A DNA stretch of 64,000 nucleotides from the NCBI GenBank assembly GCA_964554015.1, contig CAZKMO010000003.1, positions 1 through 64,000 of the forward strand, written 5' to 3'. The stretch is from CAYUAG01 sp964554015 (GTDB lineage: Bacteria > Zhuqueibacterota > QNDG01 > CAYUAG01). The position numbers were made by a program, and so were the translations under genes. The notes below the pieces were generated by a model. That model ran no database searches and was not told the origin of the DNA. It was given only the letters and a program-made list of their open reading frames with translations. Positions 34,464 through 42,874 of the stretch are shown in pieces (positions within the stretch are counted from its first letter, which is position 1; every line of letters starts with the position of its first letter).

Positions 34464-34513
34464 TCTTAAATTAAATATTTTATCAAATTATTTTGAATAT
34501 ACCCTAAAAATAT

Positions 34514-35758
34514 CTATTCTACAAAACGCTTCAACGCTAAACAGACATTATGTCCTCCAAAACCAAAAGAGTTGGAAAGCACTGCATCTACTTTTTGATC
34601 TCTTGCTTTATTGGGGACATAATCTAAATCACATTCAGGATCAGGATTTTCTAAATTCATGGTGGGAGGAATAATTCCCTGTTCAATAGTTTTTACAGCT
34701 GCCACAAATTCCGCAGCTCCGGACGCACCTAAAAGATGTCCTATCATCGATTTATTTGAACTAACTGCTATTTTTTTAGCGTGATCACCAAACACACTTT
34801 TTATTGCCTTAGTTTCCATGGGATCATTGGGAGGAGTAGAGGTTCCATGAGCATTAATATGTTGGATATCATCTATATTTAATTCCGCTGTTTCCAAGGC
34901 CCGTTTCATGGCCAGAGCAGCACCTTTTCCTTCCGGATGAGGGGCAGTAATGTGATAAGCATCACCAGTGAAACCAAAACCAGCCATTTCTGCATATATA
35001 TTTGCTCCTCTCTTTTTAGCATGAGAAAGTTCCTCTAAAACAACTATGCCTGCTCCCTCACCTATAATAAAGCCATCTCTGTCTTTATCAAAAGGCCGAC
35101 TGGCATGTTGGGGATCATCATTACGAGTTGACAAAGCTTTCATATTACTAAATCCGGCATAAGCCATTTCTGTCATGACACTTTCTGTACCACCGGTTAT
35201 CATTACATCCGCATCCCCATGAATAATATGAAGGTAAGAGACTCCGATACCATGCGATCCTGAAGCACAGGCTGATACAGTAGCATAGTTAGGCCCTAAG
35301 AAGCCATATCGCATGGAAACATAACCAGCTGTTATATCGGGAATCATCATGGGTATAAAGAATGGCGATACTCTATTCGGTCCCCGATTTATTAATTTCT
35401 CGTGTTCAATATGATAAACAACCATTCCCCCAATTCCTGAACTTATTATCACTCCTATACGGATTAGATCTTCTTTGTTCAGATCTAGACCAGCATCTGT
35501 AATTGCCATTTCAGAAGCACAAATTCCATACTGAGTAAACAAATCCATTCGCTTTACTCTCTTGGGTTCAATAAATTTATTCACATCCAAATTCTTCACT
35601 TCCGCACCGATTTGAGAAGCATAACCATCAATATTAAATCGAGTTACCCTACTTATACCGCTTTTCCCCTTAATCAGAGAATCCCAATGTGAATCTGAAT
35701 CATTACCGATTGCTGTAATTGCACTTAATCCTGTTACAACTACCCTGCGATTCGGCAT
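34514..35758 (-). CDS. fabF: Beta-ketoacyl-ACP synthase II
   Basis: 414 residues with the Cys-His-His triad: Cys in VSACASGSHG, His in NAHGTSTPPND and His in KSMIGHLLGASG. It elongates acyl-ACP with malonyl-ACP. AAGGAGGG precedes the ATG. It follows acpP after a 74-bp gap that holds a stable hairpin. Confidence 0.97.
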   Translation of the reverse strand: MPNRRVVVTGLSAITAIGNDSDSHWDSLIKGKSGISRVTRFNIDGYASQIGAEVKNLDVNKFIEPKRVKRMDLFTQYGICASEMAITDAGLDLNKEDLIRIGVIISSGIGGMVVYHIEHEKLINRGPNRVSPFFIPMMIPDITAGYVSMRYGFLGPNYATVSACASGSHGIGVSYLHIIHGDADVMITGGTESVMTEMAYAGFSNMKALSTRNDDPQHASRPFDKDRDGFIIGEGAGIVVLEELSHAKKRGANIYAEMAGFGFTGDAYHITAPHPEGKGAALAMKRALETAELNIDDIQHINAHGTSTPPNDPMETKAIKSVFGDHAKKIAVSSNKSMIGHLLGASGAAEFVAAVKTIEQGIIPPTMNLENPDPECDLDYVPNKARDQKVDAVLSNSFGFGGHNVCLALKRFVE

Positions 35759-35781
35759 TAATATACCCTCCTTATTGTTAC

Positions 35782-35811
35782 GGAGTCCTGATTTTTTAAC
35801 ATCAAGACTCC
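35782..35811. promoter_or_regulatory. Intercistronic hairpin between acpP and fabF
   Basis: GGAGTC (35782-35787) pairs with GACTCC (35806-35811), and the inner TGAT with ATCA, around an AT-rich loop. In the direction of the genes (minus) no U-tract follows; the T-run is on the plus side. It is therefore not a good terminator for acpP but could stabilise the acpP mRNA end or reduce read-through into fabF, in line with the high demand for ACP. Confidence 0.5.
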
Positions 35812-35832
35812 TTTTTTCAGTTACTAATTTCC

Positions 35833-36072
35833 CTATTTAGATGAAAGTTTTTCTTTTAAATACTCTTCTGCTTTTCCAACCGTGGTCAATTTTTCTGCAT
35901 CTTCATCCGGAATTTCAATATCAAATTCTTCTTCAAATGCCATTATCAATTCAACAGTATCAAGTGAATCAGCCCCTAGATCATCAATAAAAGATGCATC
36001 CTTGGTTATCTCACTCGGATCAACTCCTAAGCGATCAACAATAATCTCTTTGAATTTTTTTTCATCAACCAT
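35833..36072 (-). CDS. acpP: Acyl carrier protein
   Basis: 79 residues, acidic, with the phosphopantetheine-carrying Ser36 in DLGADSLD. It carries the growing acyl chain. AAAGGAGGT at good spacing gives a strong ribosome site. Placed between fabG and fabF as in the standard cluster. Confidence 0.98.
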   Translation of the reverse strand: MVDEKKFKEIIVDRLGVDPSEITKDASFIDDLGADSLDTVELIMAFEEEFDIEIPDEDAEKLTTVGKAEEYLKEKLSSK

Positions 36073-36123
36073 TGTGTAACCTCCTTTTTTAACTCAACCT
36101 TAATTTTGTTAATATTTTTATTT

Positions 36124-36870
36124 CTATGCTGTTAGCATTCCACCGTCTATTTGTAAAACTTGTCCAGTTATATAATCTGACCAGGAAGATGCCAAAAACA
36201 ATACTGCTTTTGCTACATCCTCAGGCATGCCAGCACGATTCATAGGAATCTGGGCAAGATAGGCATCTTTTATCTCTTGAGGAAGATGATCGGTCATCTC
36301 TGTTTCAATAAAACCGGGTGCTATGGCATTGACCTGGATATTTTTCCCCCCTAATTCCTTAGCAATACTCCGGGTGAATCCTATCAACCCCGCTTTGGAA
36401 GCGGCATAGTTGGATTGACCAGCATTACCCATAATACCCACTACAGAAGAAATATTAATAATTTTTCCCCTATTTTGTTTTATCATTCTGCGAATAATCT
36501 GTTTGGTACAATTAAAAGCTCCTTTAAGATTTACCTGTAACACCATATCCCAATCTTGTTCGGACATTCTCATTAAAAGTTTATCCCGGGTAATTCCCGC
36601 ATTATTGACCAGTATATCAATATTATTGAATTTTTCGAAACAACTATCCACCATTGATTTTACCTGTTCAACATCCACAACATCCACTTTTAGGGCAATT
36701 GCTTTTACACCTTGTTTTTTTGCTTGGGAGGCAGTAGATGTTGCGTTTTCTTCATCCAGATCAGCAACCACAACATCACAGCCATGTTGTGCCAAGGAAA
36801 GCACAATTGCCTTACCAATTCCTCTGGCAGCTCCGGTTACAATAGCTTTTTTTCCTTTTAAATCAATCAT
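36124..36870 (-). CDS. fabG: 3-oxoacyl-ACP reductase
   Basis: 248 residues, short-chain dehydrogenase fold: the NADP-binding TGAARGIG, NNAG, and the catalytic Tyr-x3-Lys in YAASK. Reduces 3-oxoacyl-ACP. The start follows the fabD stop by 12 bp with AAGGAA upstream. Confidence 0.97.
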   Translation of the reverse strand: MIDLKGKKAIVTGAARGIGKAIVLSLAQHGCDVVVADLDEENATSTASQAKKQGVKAIALKVDVVDVEQVKSMVDSCFEKFNNIDILVNNAGITRDKLLMRMSEQDWDMVLQVNLKGAFNCTKQIIRRMIKQNRGKIINISSVVGIMGNAGQSNYAASKAGLIGFTRSIAKELGGKNIQVNAIAPGFIETEMTDHLPQEIKDAYLAQIPMNRAGMPEDVAKAVLFLASSWSDYITGQVLQIDGGMLTA

Positions 36871-36882
36871 TTTATTTCCTTA

Positions 36883-37800
36883 TTAAAACTTATTTAATTG
36901 ATCAACCGTCCCGCATCTAACCGACTGAACCGTTTGGTTAATTCTTCTCAATAGTCCGGATAATACCTGACCTGCTCCCACTTCGATAAATTTTTCTGCT
37001 CCGTCTTCAATCATATTTTCAATGGTAGTAACCCATCTTACGGTATGAGTTAATTGATCATATAAAAATGTCTTAATTTGTTGTTTATTTTCTGTATAAG
37101 TTCCTGTTACATTCTGATAAACAGGAACTTTACTCATAGAAAAAACAGTACTATTGAGTTTTTCATTGAATTTTTCTACGGCTTCACTCATCAAGGGAGA
37201 ATGAAAGGCGCCACTTACCGGAAGTTTAACAATCCGCTTTGCACCCTTTTCTTTAGCTAATTCCATTGCTTTTGAAACACTATTTACAGAACCGGAAATA
37301 ACTATCTGTTGCGGTGAGTTAATATTAGCAATTTGTACGATTCCATTTTCTGAAGCATTTTCACATATTCCTCTGACCTCCTCAAATAATAAACCAATTA
37401 TGGCTGCCATAGCGCCGGGATTTTCTTCACCTGCTTTCTGCATTAAAGATGCCCTTTGCTTAACCAGCGATAATCCTTCGGCAAAAGAAAAGACTTCCCC
37501 GAAAGCCAAAGCGGAAAATTCACCCAAACTGTGACCCGCAGCCATATGGACTTCAATACCTTTTTCCCTTAATATCTGGGAAATAATAAAACTATGCACA
37601 TATAGGGCTGGCTGAGTATATCGAGTTTGTTTCAAACTATCAGCTGGTCCATCAAAAGAAATCTGAGAAATTTTAAAACCTAAGATTTCATCAGCTTCCT
37701 GATAAATTTTTTGGGCAGTATCAAAGGAATCATAAAAATCTTTACCCATTCCCACTAATTGGGATCCCTGTCCCGGAAATATAAAAGCTGTTTTTCCCAT
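36883..37800 (-). CDS. fabD: Malonyl-CoA:ACP transacylase
   Basis: 305 residues. The active-site GHSLGEFSAL (Ser) and the partner His in PVSGAFHSPLM are present. Loads malonyl groups onto ACP. Lies 28 bp after fabH. Confidence 0.97.
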   Translation of the reverse strand: MGKTAFIFPGQGSQLVGMGKDFYDSFDTAQKIYQEADEILGFKISQISFDGPADSLKQTRYTQPALYVHSFIISQILREKGIEVHMAAGHSLGEFSALAFGEVFSFAEGLSLVKQRASLMQKAGEENPGAMAAIIGLLFEEVRGICENASENGIVQIANINSPQQIVISGSVNSVSKAMELAKEKGAKRIVKLPVSGAFHSPLMSEAVEKFNEKLNSTVFSMSKVPVYQNVTGTYTENKQQIKTFLYDQLTHTVRWVTTIENMIEDGAEKFIEVGAGQVLSGLLRRINQTVQSVRCGTVDQLNKF

Positions 37801-37828
37801 ATTTTAGACCATTAATTAAAATAAACTC

Positions 37829-38818
37829 TTAATACCGGATCACATTAGCAGCCCAGGTAAATCCTCCCCCAAATGCAGCCAATAGCAGCAAATCACCTCT
37901 ATTTAATTTTCCCTGATCTCTAGCTTCGTTCATAGCTATGGGTATGGAGGCAGCGGAAGTATTACCGTATTCAGCAATATTAGAAAAAACTTTATCTTCA
38001 CTTACTTTTAGCCGGCTCCCAAGGGCTTTTATTATTCGCATATTTGCCTGATGAGTAATTAAAAGATCAATATCCTTTTTATCGATTTCAGCATATTTTA
38101 AAGCATTTTCTGCTGCCTGGGACATTGACTTCACTGCATGTTTAAAAGTTTCCCTTCCTTCCATCTTAATATAATGCATTTTCTGATCAACCGTATCATG
38201 AGAAGTTGGATGGGCAACTCCATTACCGGGCATATAAAGCAGATGGGCTAATTTACCATTACTTTTCATATAACTGGATAAAATTCCGGAGGAACCATCA
38301 GAAGCTCCCAGAACTGCGGCACCAGATCCATCTCCAAACAATACACACGTACTTCGATCTTCCCAGTCAGTAATTCGGGATAACACCTCAGTGCCAAGTA
38401 CTAATATTTTTTTATTTGGATCATTTTTAATAATATTATCAGCCAGAATCAAACCGTATAAAAATCCGGAACAGGCAGCAGAAATATCAAATCCAGCAGC
38501 ATTTTTTGCCCCGATTTTATCCTGAATTATACAAGCGGTAGAGGGAAACTGTTGGTCTGGAGTAATACTGGCATTAATTATGATATCAATATCTTCAGCC
38601 GAAATTCCCGCATCCCCTAATGCCTTTATACTACTTTCAGCTCCCAAATCAGAGTTGGTTTTTCCTTTTTCCAAAATATGTCTTCTTTCTATTCCGGAAC
38701 GCTCCTTAATCCACTGGTCAGATGTATCCACCATTTTCTCAAGATCATGATTGGTGAGGACTTGATCTGGAACAGCATATCCCATACCTAAAATCATTGT
38801 GGATGGCTTACTTTTCAC
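37829..38818 (-). CDS. fabH: Beta-ketoacyl-ACP synthase III
   Basis: 329 residues with the Cys-His-Asn triad: ISAACSGFLYG, LLITHQANMRI and EYGNTSAAS. It starts fatty-acid synthesis from acyl-CoA and malonyl-ACP. I keep the GTG at 38818 because GGAGA lies at correct spacing; the ATG seven codons later has none. The start overlaps the plsX stop by 11 bp. Confidence 0.97.
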   Translation of the reverse strand: MKSKPSTMILGMGYAVPDQVLTNHDLEKMVDTSDQWIKERSGIERRHILEKGKTNSDLGAESSIKALGDAGISAEDIDIIINASITPDQQFPSTACIIQDKIGAKNAAGFDISAACSGFLYGLILADNIIKNDPNKKILVLGTEVLSRITDWEDRSTCVLFGDGSGAAVLGASDGSSGILSSYMKSNGKLAHLLYMPGNGVAHPTSHDTVDQKMHYIKMEGRETFKHAVKSMSQAAENALKYAEIDKKDIDLLITHQANMRIIKALGSRLKVSEDKVFSNIAEYGNTSAASIPIAMNEARDQGKLNRGDLLLLAAFGGGFTWAANVIRY

Positions 38819-39830
38819 CTATCTCTCCCTTCTTAACTTTTATCCGCTCATTAATTTGTTGAGTAATATTATTTTTAACCATATTATATGCTTCTTCTAT
38901 AGCATTCCGGATTGCCCTGGCTGAGGAACTTCCATGAGCAACAACACAATTACCATTGATACCTAATAATGGTGCTCCTCCATATTCTTGATAATCAAAC
39001 ATTTTAAATATTTTTCTTAAGCTGGGACGGAGTAGATACAACCCGATTGTACCCGGTAAATTGCCCCTTATTGTTCTTTTCATACTTTTGGAAAACATAC
39101 TGGCAAGACTTTCAGCGAATTTAATCAGCACGTTGCCCACAAAACCGTTGCATACAACCACATCAGCACTCCCCTTCAGGATATCTCTCCCCTCGACATT
39201 TCCAATAAAATTAATCGCACTCTTGGATAATAATTTATATGCTTGTTGAAGAATTCCTCCTCCTTTGGATTGTTCTTCTCCAATATTTAAAAGACCAACT
39301 TTGGGAGAGTGAATTCCTCTGATATACTCCATAAATATCGATCCCATTACTCCAAATTGTTGAAAATTAGTAGGTTTAAGATTAACACTGGAACCAACAT
39401 CCAATAAAAGTCCCGCCCCCTCTTCGTTGGGAATCAAAGTTCCTATTGCTGGTCTTTCTACCCCCTTTATAGATTTAAGATAGAAATAAGCATTGGTCAT
39501 TATAGCGCCTGTATTACCAGCACTAACAACAGCATTAACCTTATCATCTTTATGAAGACGCATAGCTACTGAAATGGAAGCATCTTTTTTTTCCTTGAAA
39601 GCCTTTACCGCTAATTCATCCATTTCTACATTTTGAGAAGCATGGGCAATAGAGATAGGTAATCTTTTTATAAAATGGTGATGTTTTAATTCTTTTTCCA
39701 CAGCTTGCTTATCGCCTACTAAGACAATTTCGAATCTTTTCGCTGATCTACGAGCTGCTTCAATGGCACCTGTTACTATCTCTTCAGGAGCTTTATCTCC
39801 TCCCATGGCATCTACAGCTATCCGTATCAT
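38808..39830 (-). CDS. plsX: Phosphate acyltransferase
   Basis: 340 residues; begins IRIAVDAMGGDKAP and contains the VSAGNTGAIM and NIGEEQSKG blocks of PlsX. Makes acyl-phosphate from acyl-ACP for phospholipid synthesis. A TTG at 39836 is also in frame, but AAAGG fits the ATG at 39830. It starts 10 bp after rpmF. Confidence 0.97.
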   Translation of the reverse strand: MIRIAVDAMGGDKAPEEIVTGAIEAARRSAKRFEIVLVGDKQAVEKELKHHHFIKRLPISIAHASQNVEMDELAVKAFKEKKDASISVAMRLHKDDKVNAVVSAGNTGAIMTNAYFYLKSIKGVERPAIGTLIPNEEGAGLLLDVGSSVNLKPTNFQQFGVMGSIFMEYIRGIHSPKVGLLNIGEEQSKGGGILQQAYKLLSKSAINFIGNVEGRDILKGSADVVVCNGFVGNVLIKFAESLASMFSKSMKRTIRGNLPGTIGLYLLRPSLRKIFKMFDYQEYGGAPLLGINGNCVVAHGSSSARAIRNAIEEAYNMVKNNITQQINERIKVKKGEIGEK

Positions 39831-39840
39831 TACCAAACCT

Positions 39841-40023
39841 TTATAATTCTCTGGGAACTGCTACTAATCTACCTTTATAATATCCACAATTCGGACAGGC
39901 CCGATGGGGAAGTTTTGGTTGATGACAGTGTGAACAGGTTCCAATATGAGGTGCACGTAACTTATCGTGAGTACGTCGTTTGTTTCGGCGTGATTTTGAA
40001 ATTTTTCTTTTTGGTAAAGCCAC
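39841..40023 (-). CDS. rpmF: Ribosomal protein bL32
   Basis: 60 residues, basic, with the zinc-ribbon cysteines in CSHCHQPKLPHRACPNC (Cys-x2-Cys and Cys-x2-Cys). Starts MALPKRKISKSRR from a GTG behind GGAG. The yceD-rpmF-plsX-fab order is widely conserved. Confidence 0.97.
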   Translation of the reverse strand: MALPKRKISKSRRNKRRTHDKLRAPHIGTCSHCHQPKLPHRACPNCGYYKGRLVAVPREL

Positions 40024-40043
40024 CTATTTCTCCTTTAATGCTA

Positions 40044-40574
40044 TCAATCATCAAGCGTAATATTTTTTAATTTATTCCAACGGGGATCTGTAGAGTTATT
40101 TTGACACTTACAAGTAATCTTATTAAGATTAGCTCCGCATTTACTACAAAGGCCCCTGCAGTCTTGTTTACATAATACTTTTGGTGGTATAGAAAGTAAT
40201 AATAAGTCAAGGATTTCCTGAGTAATAGATATTACCTGTGAATGAGGATGTAAAATTTTTACCTCACCGTTTTCACCATTATCCCAGTTATATTTTTTTA
40301 AAGAACTTAAAACTGTAATCTTTTCAGCAATCTTTTTATTAAATATCTCACCACAACGATCACAAATCAAATGAGCAGTGGTAACTACTTCAATTCTAAT
40401 TATATAATCTTTATCAGTTTTCTCAACCTTTGCCTCTACTCTTATCGCCTCAGGAAATCTTTTATCACTCCCATTTGTTAATTGATCAAAAACTGTGGTG
40501 AAATCAAAATTTAATTGCCCTCTTTCTATTTCATGAAGAGCAATTGTTAAATTTTCATTAATTTTTAAAGCCAA
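40044..40574 (-). CDS. yceD: YceD/DUF177-family protein
   Basis: 176 residues. A central CDRCGEIF motif and a C-terminal cysteine group (CKQDCRGLCSKCGANLN) are typical of YceD proteins with a metal-binding end. The family is linked to 23S rRNA accumulation and large-subunit assembly. Always next to rpmF. Start is a TTG without a clear ribosome site, so the exact start is uncertain. Confidence 0.9.
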   Translation of the reverse strand: MALKINENLTIALHEIERGQLNFDFTTVFDQLTNGSDKRFPEAIRVEAKVEKTDKDYIIRIEVVTTAHLICDRCGEIFNKKIAEKITVLSSLKKYNWDNGENGEVKILHPHSQVISITQEILDLLLLSIPPKVLCKQDCRGLCSKCGANLNKITCKCQNNSTDPRWNKLKNITLDD

Positions 40575-40629
40575 ATTTATTGATTTATTTAATAAGAAGC
40601 AAGTTAAAAAGTATAATTAATAATATTTT

Positions 40630-42033
40630 TTACCACTTCCCATCTGTCAGATATTGATGAATTGCTTTCGCCGCTTTTCTTCCTGCCCCCATAGCGGAAA
40701 TAACGGTTGCCGCTCCTGTGGCAACATCACCTCCGGCAAACACTCCCTTTTTAGATGTTTTGCCGGTTTCTTCATCAATTATAACTGTACCTCTTTTGCT
40801 TATTTCAAGATCCTTGGTAGTATTGGGAATTAAGGGATTGGGACTATTTCCAATAGCCACCACCACTACATCAACAGGAACTTTAAAGTTTGATCCTTCC
40901 ATGGGAATAGGCCTTCTTCTTCCCGAAGAATCTGGTTCTCCTAACTTCATACGAATACATTCAGCATATTTTACCTCGCCCCTGCTATCACCATGATAGG
41001 CCACCGGATTGGTGAGTAAATTAAATTGTACACCTTCCTGCTCAGCATGATGGATCTCTTCATCCCGGGCAGGCATTTCTTTTCTGGATCGCCTATAAAT
41101 TATTAAGGATTTTTCCGCTCCCAATCTTAAGGCAGTCCGGGCAGCATCCATGGCAACATTACCTCCCCCTACGGTAGCAACACATTTTCCCCGGGCAATG
41201 GGGGTATCATATTCAGGAAAAAGGTATGCTTTCATTAAATTTGCCCGGGTTAAATATTCATTAGCGGAATAGATATTATTAAGATTTTCACCGGGAATGA
41301 ACATGAACCAGGGAAGTCCGGCACCGGTACCTAAAAAAACTGCATCGTGTTCTTCTAAAAGTTCATCAACAGTTAATACGGTGCCTATAACAAAATTCTT
41401 TTTAAGCTCCACTCCCATCCTGCAAAGGAATTCAACCTCTCTTTTTACAATTTTTTTGGGTAAACGAAATTCTGGAATACCATATACCAACACTCCTCCA
41501 GCTTTATGTAATGCCTCATACATTGTTACCTTATACCCTAATTGAATGAGATCACCCGCCACGGTAATTCCAGCTGGTCCTGAACCTACCACTGCAATAC
41601 TTTTTCCAGTAGATTTTTTTCTTTTCAGCAGAGGTGCCTCTCCCTGTTCAGCCTCCCAATCAGCCGCAAATCGCTCCAGTCTTCCGATTGCCACCGGTTC
41701 CATCTTTTTCCCCAGTACACACATTTTTTCACATTGTTCTTCTTGCGGACATACACGACCGCATACGGAGGGCAGTACATTTTTTTCTTTTAGAATATGA
41801 ATAGCTTCGCTAAAATTCCCTTCCGCTATTTTTCCTATAAAACCGGGAATATTGATTTCCACCGGACAACCGTTAACACATAAAGGTTTTTTGCACTGAA
41901 GGCAGCGATTAGCTTCCCTAACAGCTTCTTTCTCAGAATAACCATAGGGCACTTCCAAATTGTTATGGATTCGTTCTTCCGGAGGTTGCTCCCGCATTTT
42001 GGTTTTTTTGTCTTGAATTTTCTTACCCATCAT
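40630..42033 (-). CDS. nfnB: NfnB/GltD-like FAD- and Fe-S-dependent NAD(P) oxidoreductase
   Basis: 467 residues: an N-terminal domain with two [4Fe-4S] sites (CLQCKKPLCVNGCP, CGRVCPQEEQCEKMC), an FAD site (VVGSGPAGITVAGDL) and a NAD(P) site (TVGGGNVAMDAARTA). It is the large subunit of NADH-dependent ferredoxin:NADP oxidoreductase (Nfn), where the FAD here bifurcates electrons; the same fold is the small subunit of glutamate synthase. With nfnA 22 bp upstream and no glutamate synthase large subunit present, Nfn or the related Sporomusa-type Stn complex is the better reading. Confidence 0.93.
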   Translation of the reverse strand: MMGKKIQDKKTKMREQPPEERIHNNLEVPYGYSEKEAVREANRCLQCKKPLCVNGCPVEINIPGFIGKIAEGNFSEAIHILKEKNVLPSVCGRVCPQEEQCEKMCVLGKKMEPVAIGRLERFAADWEAEQGEAPLLKRKKSTGKSIAVVGSGPAGITVAGDLIQLGYKVTMYEALHKAGGVLVYGIPEFRLPKKIVKREVEFLCRMGVELKKNFVIGTVLTVDELLEEHDAVFLGTGAGLPWFMFIPGENLNNIYSANEYLTRANLMKAYLFPEYDTPIARGKCVATVGGGNVAMDAARTALRLGAEKSLIIYRRSRKEMPARDEEIHHAEQEGVQFNLLTNPVAYHGDSRGEVKYAECIRMKLGEPDSSGRRRPIPMEGSNFKVPVDVVVVAIGNSPNPLIPNTTKDLEISKRGTVIIDEETGKTSKKGVFAGGDVATGAATVISAMGAGRKAAKAIHQYLTDGKW

Positions 42034-42055
42034 TTATCTCTAATTTTTCTTCTAT

Positions 42056-42874
42056 TTAATGATTAATTTCTTCAGAGTTGGTCTCTTCTTTAATATAAAT
42101 TCTTCTTCTAGTGAGGAGGAGATCCCAGTTTATTTGATGCCCATCAAAATCTGGTCCGTCTACACAGGCAAATTTTGTTTCCCCACCTACTTCAACCCGA
42201 CAGGCGCCACACATACCAGTTCCATCTACCATTACCGGATTCAAGCTCACTATGGTTTTTATTTGGTCAGCTCTGGTTGCTTCTGATACATCATACATCA
42301 TAAATGTACATCCAATGGAAATAATTCTGTCAATAGTTTTCTCCTGTAGAATTATTTCTTTCAGCCGATCAGAATTATGCCCTTTTTTACCTGCAGAGCC
42401 ATCCATAGTGGAAATTATCAGATCATCACTGACCTCACTTAATTTATCCTCCCAGTATAGCAGAAAACTGCTTCTTGCCTCAATTACACTTATTACTTTA
42501 TTCCCACGACTTTTCATTGCTCTTGCTACTGGATAAATACTGCCAATTCCATAGCATCCCCCTACACAAACTACGGTACCGTAATTTTTAATTTCAATCA
42601 TCTTTCCCAAAGGTCCCACAAAAGTAGGAATATAATCTCCCTTTTTTAATTCTGCCATTTTTCGGGAAGATCTTCCCACTTGCATAAAAACGCAGGTAAC
42701 AGTACCTTGCTCTCGATCCCAATCAGCAACTGTCAAGGGAATTCGTTCCCCGTATTCATCAAGCTTAACAATTACAAAATGACCGGGTTGTATTTTTCGA
42801 GCAATAAAAGGGTCTTCAACCGTTAACAAGTGGATATTAGGAACCAACATTTTCCGCTCAATTATTTTGTTCAT
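42056..42874 (-). CDS. nfnA: NfnA-like ferredoxin-NADP reductase subunit
   Basis: 272 residues of the FNR/dihydroorotate-dehydrogenase-electron-transfer family: FAD-binding barrel, then the NAD(P) domain (CVGGCYGIGSIYPVARAM), then a [2Fe-2S] site (DGTGMCGACRV, KFACVDGPDF). It pairs with NfnB. Its start overlaps the end of the NuoG-like gene by 17 bp, tying the Nfn pair to NuoEFG in one operon. Confidence 0.93.
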   Translation of the reverse strand: MNKIIERKMLVPNIHLLTVEDPFIARKIQPGHFVIVKLDEYGERIPLTVADWDREQGTVTCVFMQVGRSSRKMAELKKGDYIPTFVGPLGKMIEIKNYGTVVCVGGCYGIGSIYPVARAMKSRGNKVISVIEARSSFLLYWEDKLSEVSDDLIISTMDGSAGKKGHNSDRLKEIILQEKTIDRIISIGCTFMMYDVSEATRADQIKTIVSLNPVMVDGTGMCGACRVEVGGETKFACVDGPDFDGHQINWDLLLTRRRIYIKEETNSEEINH

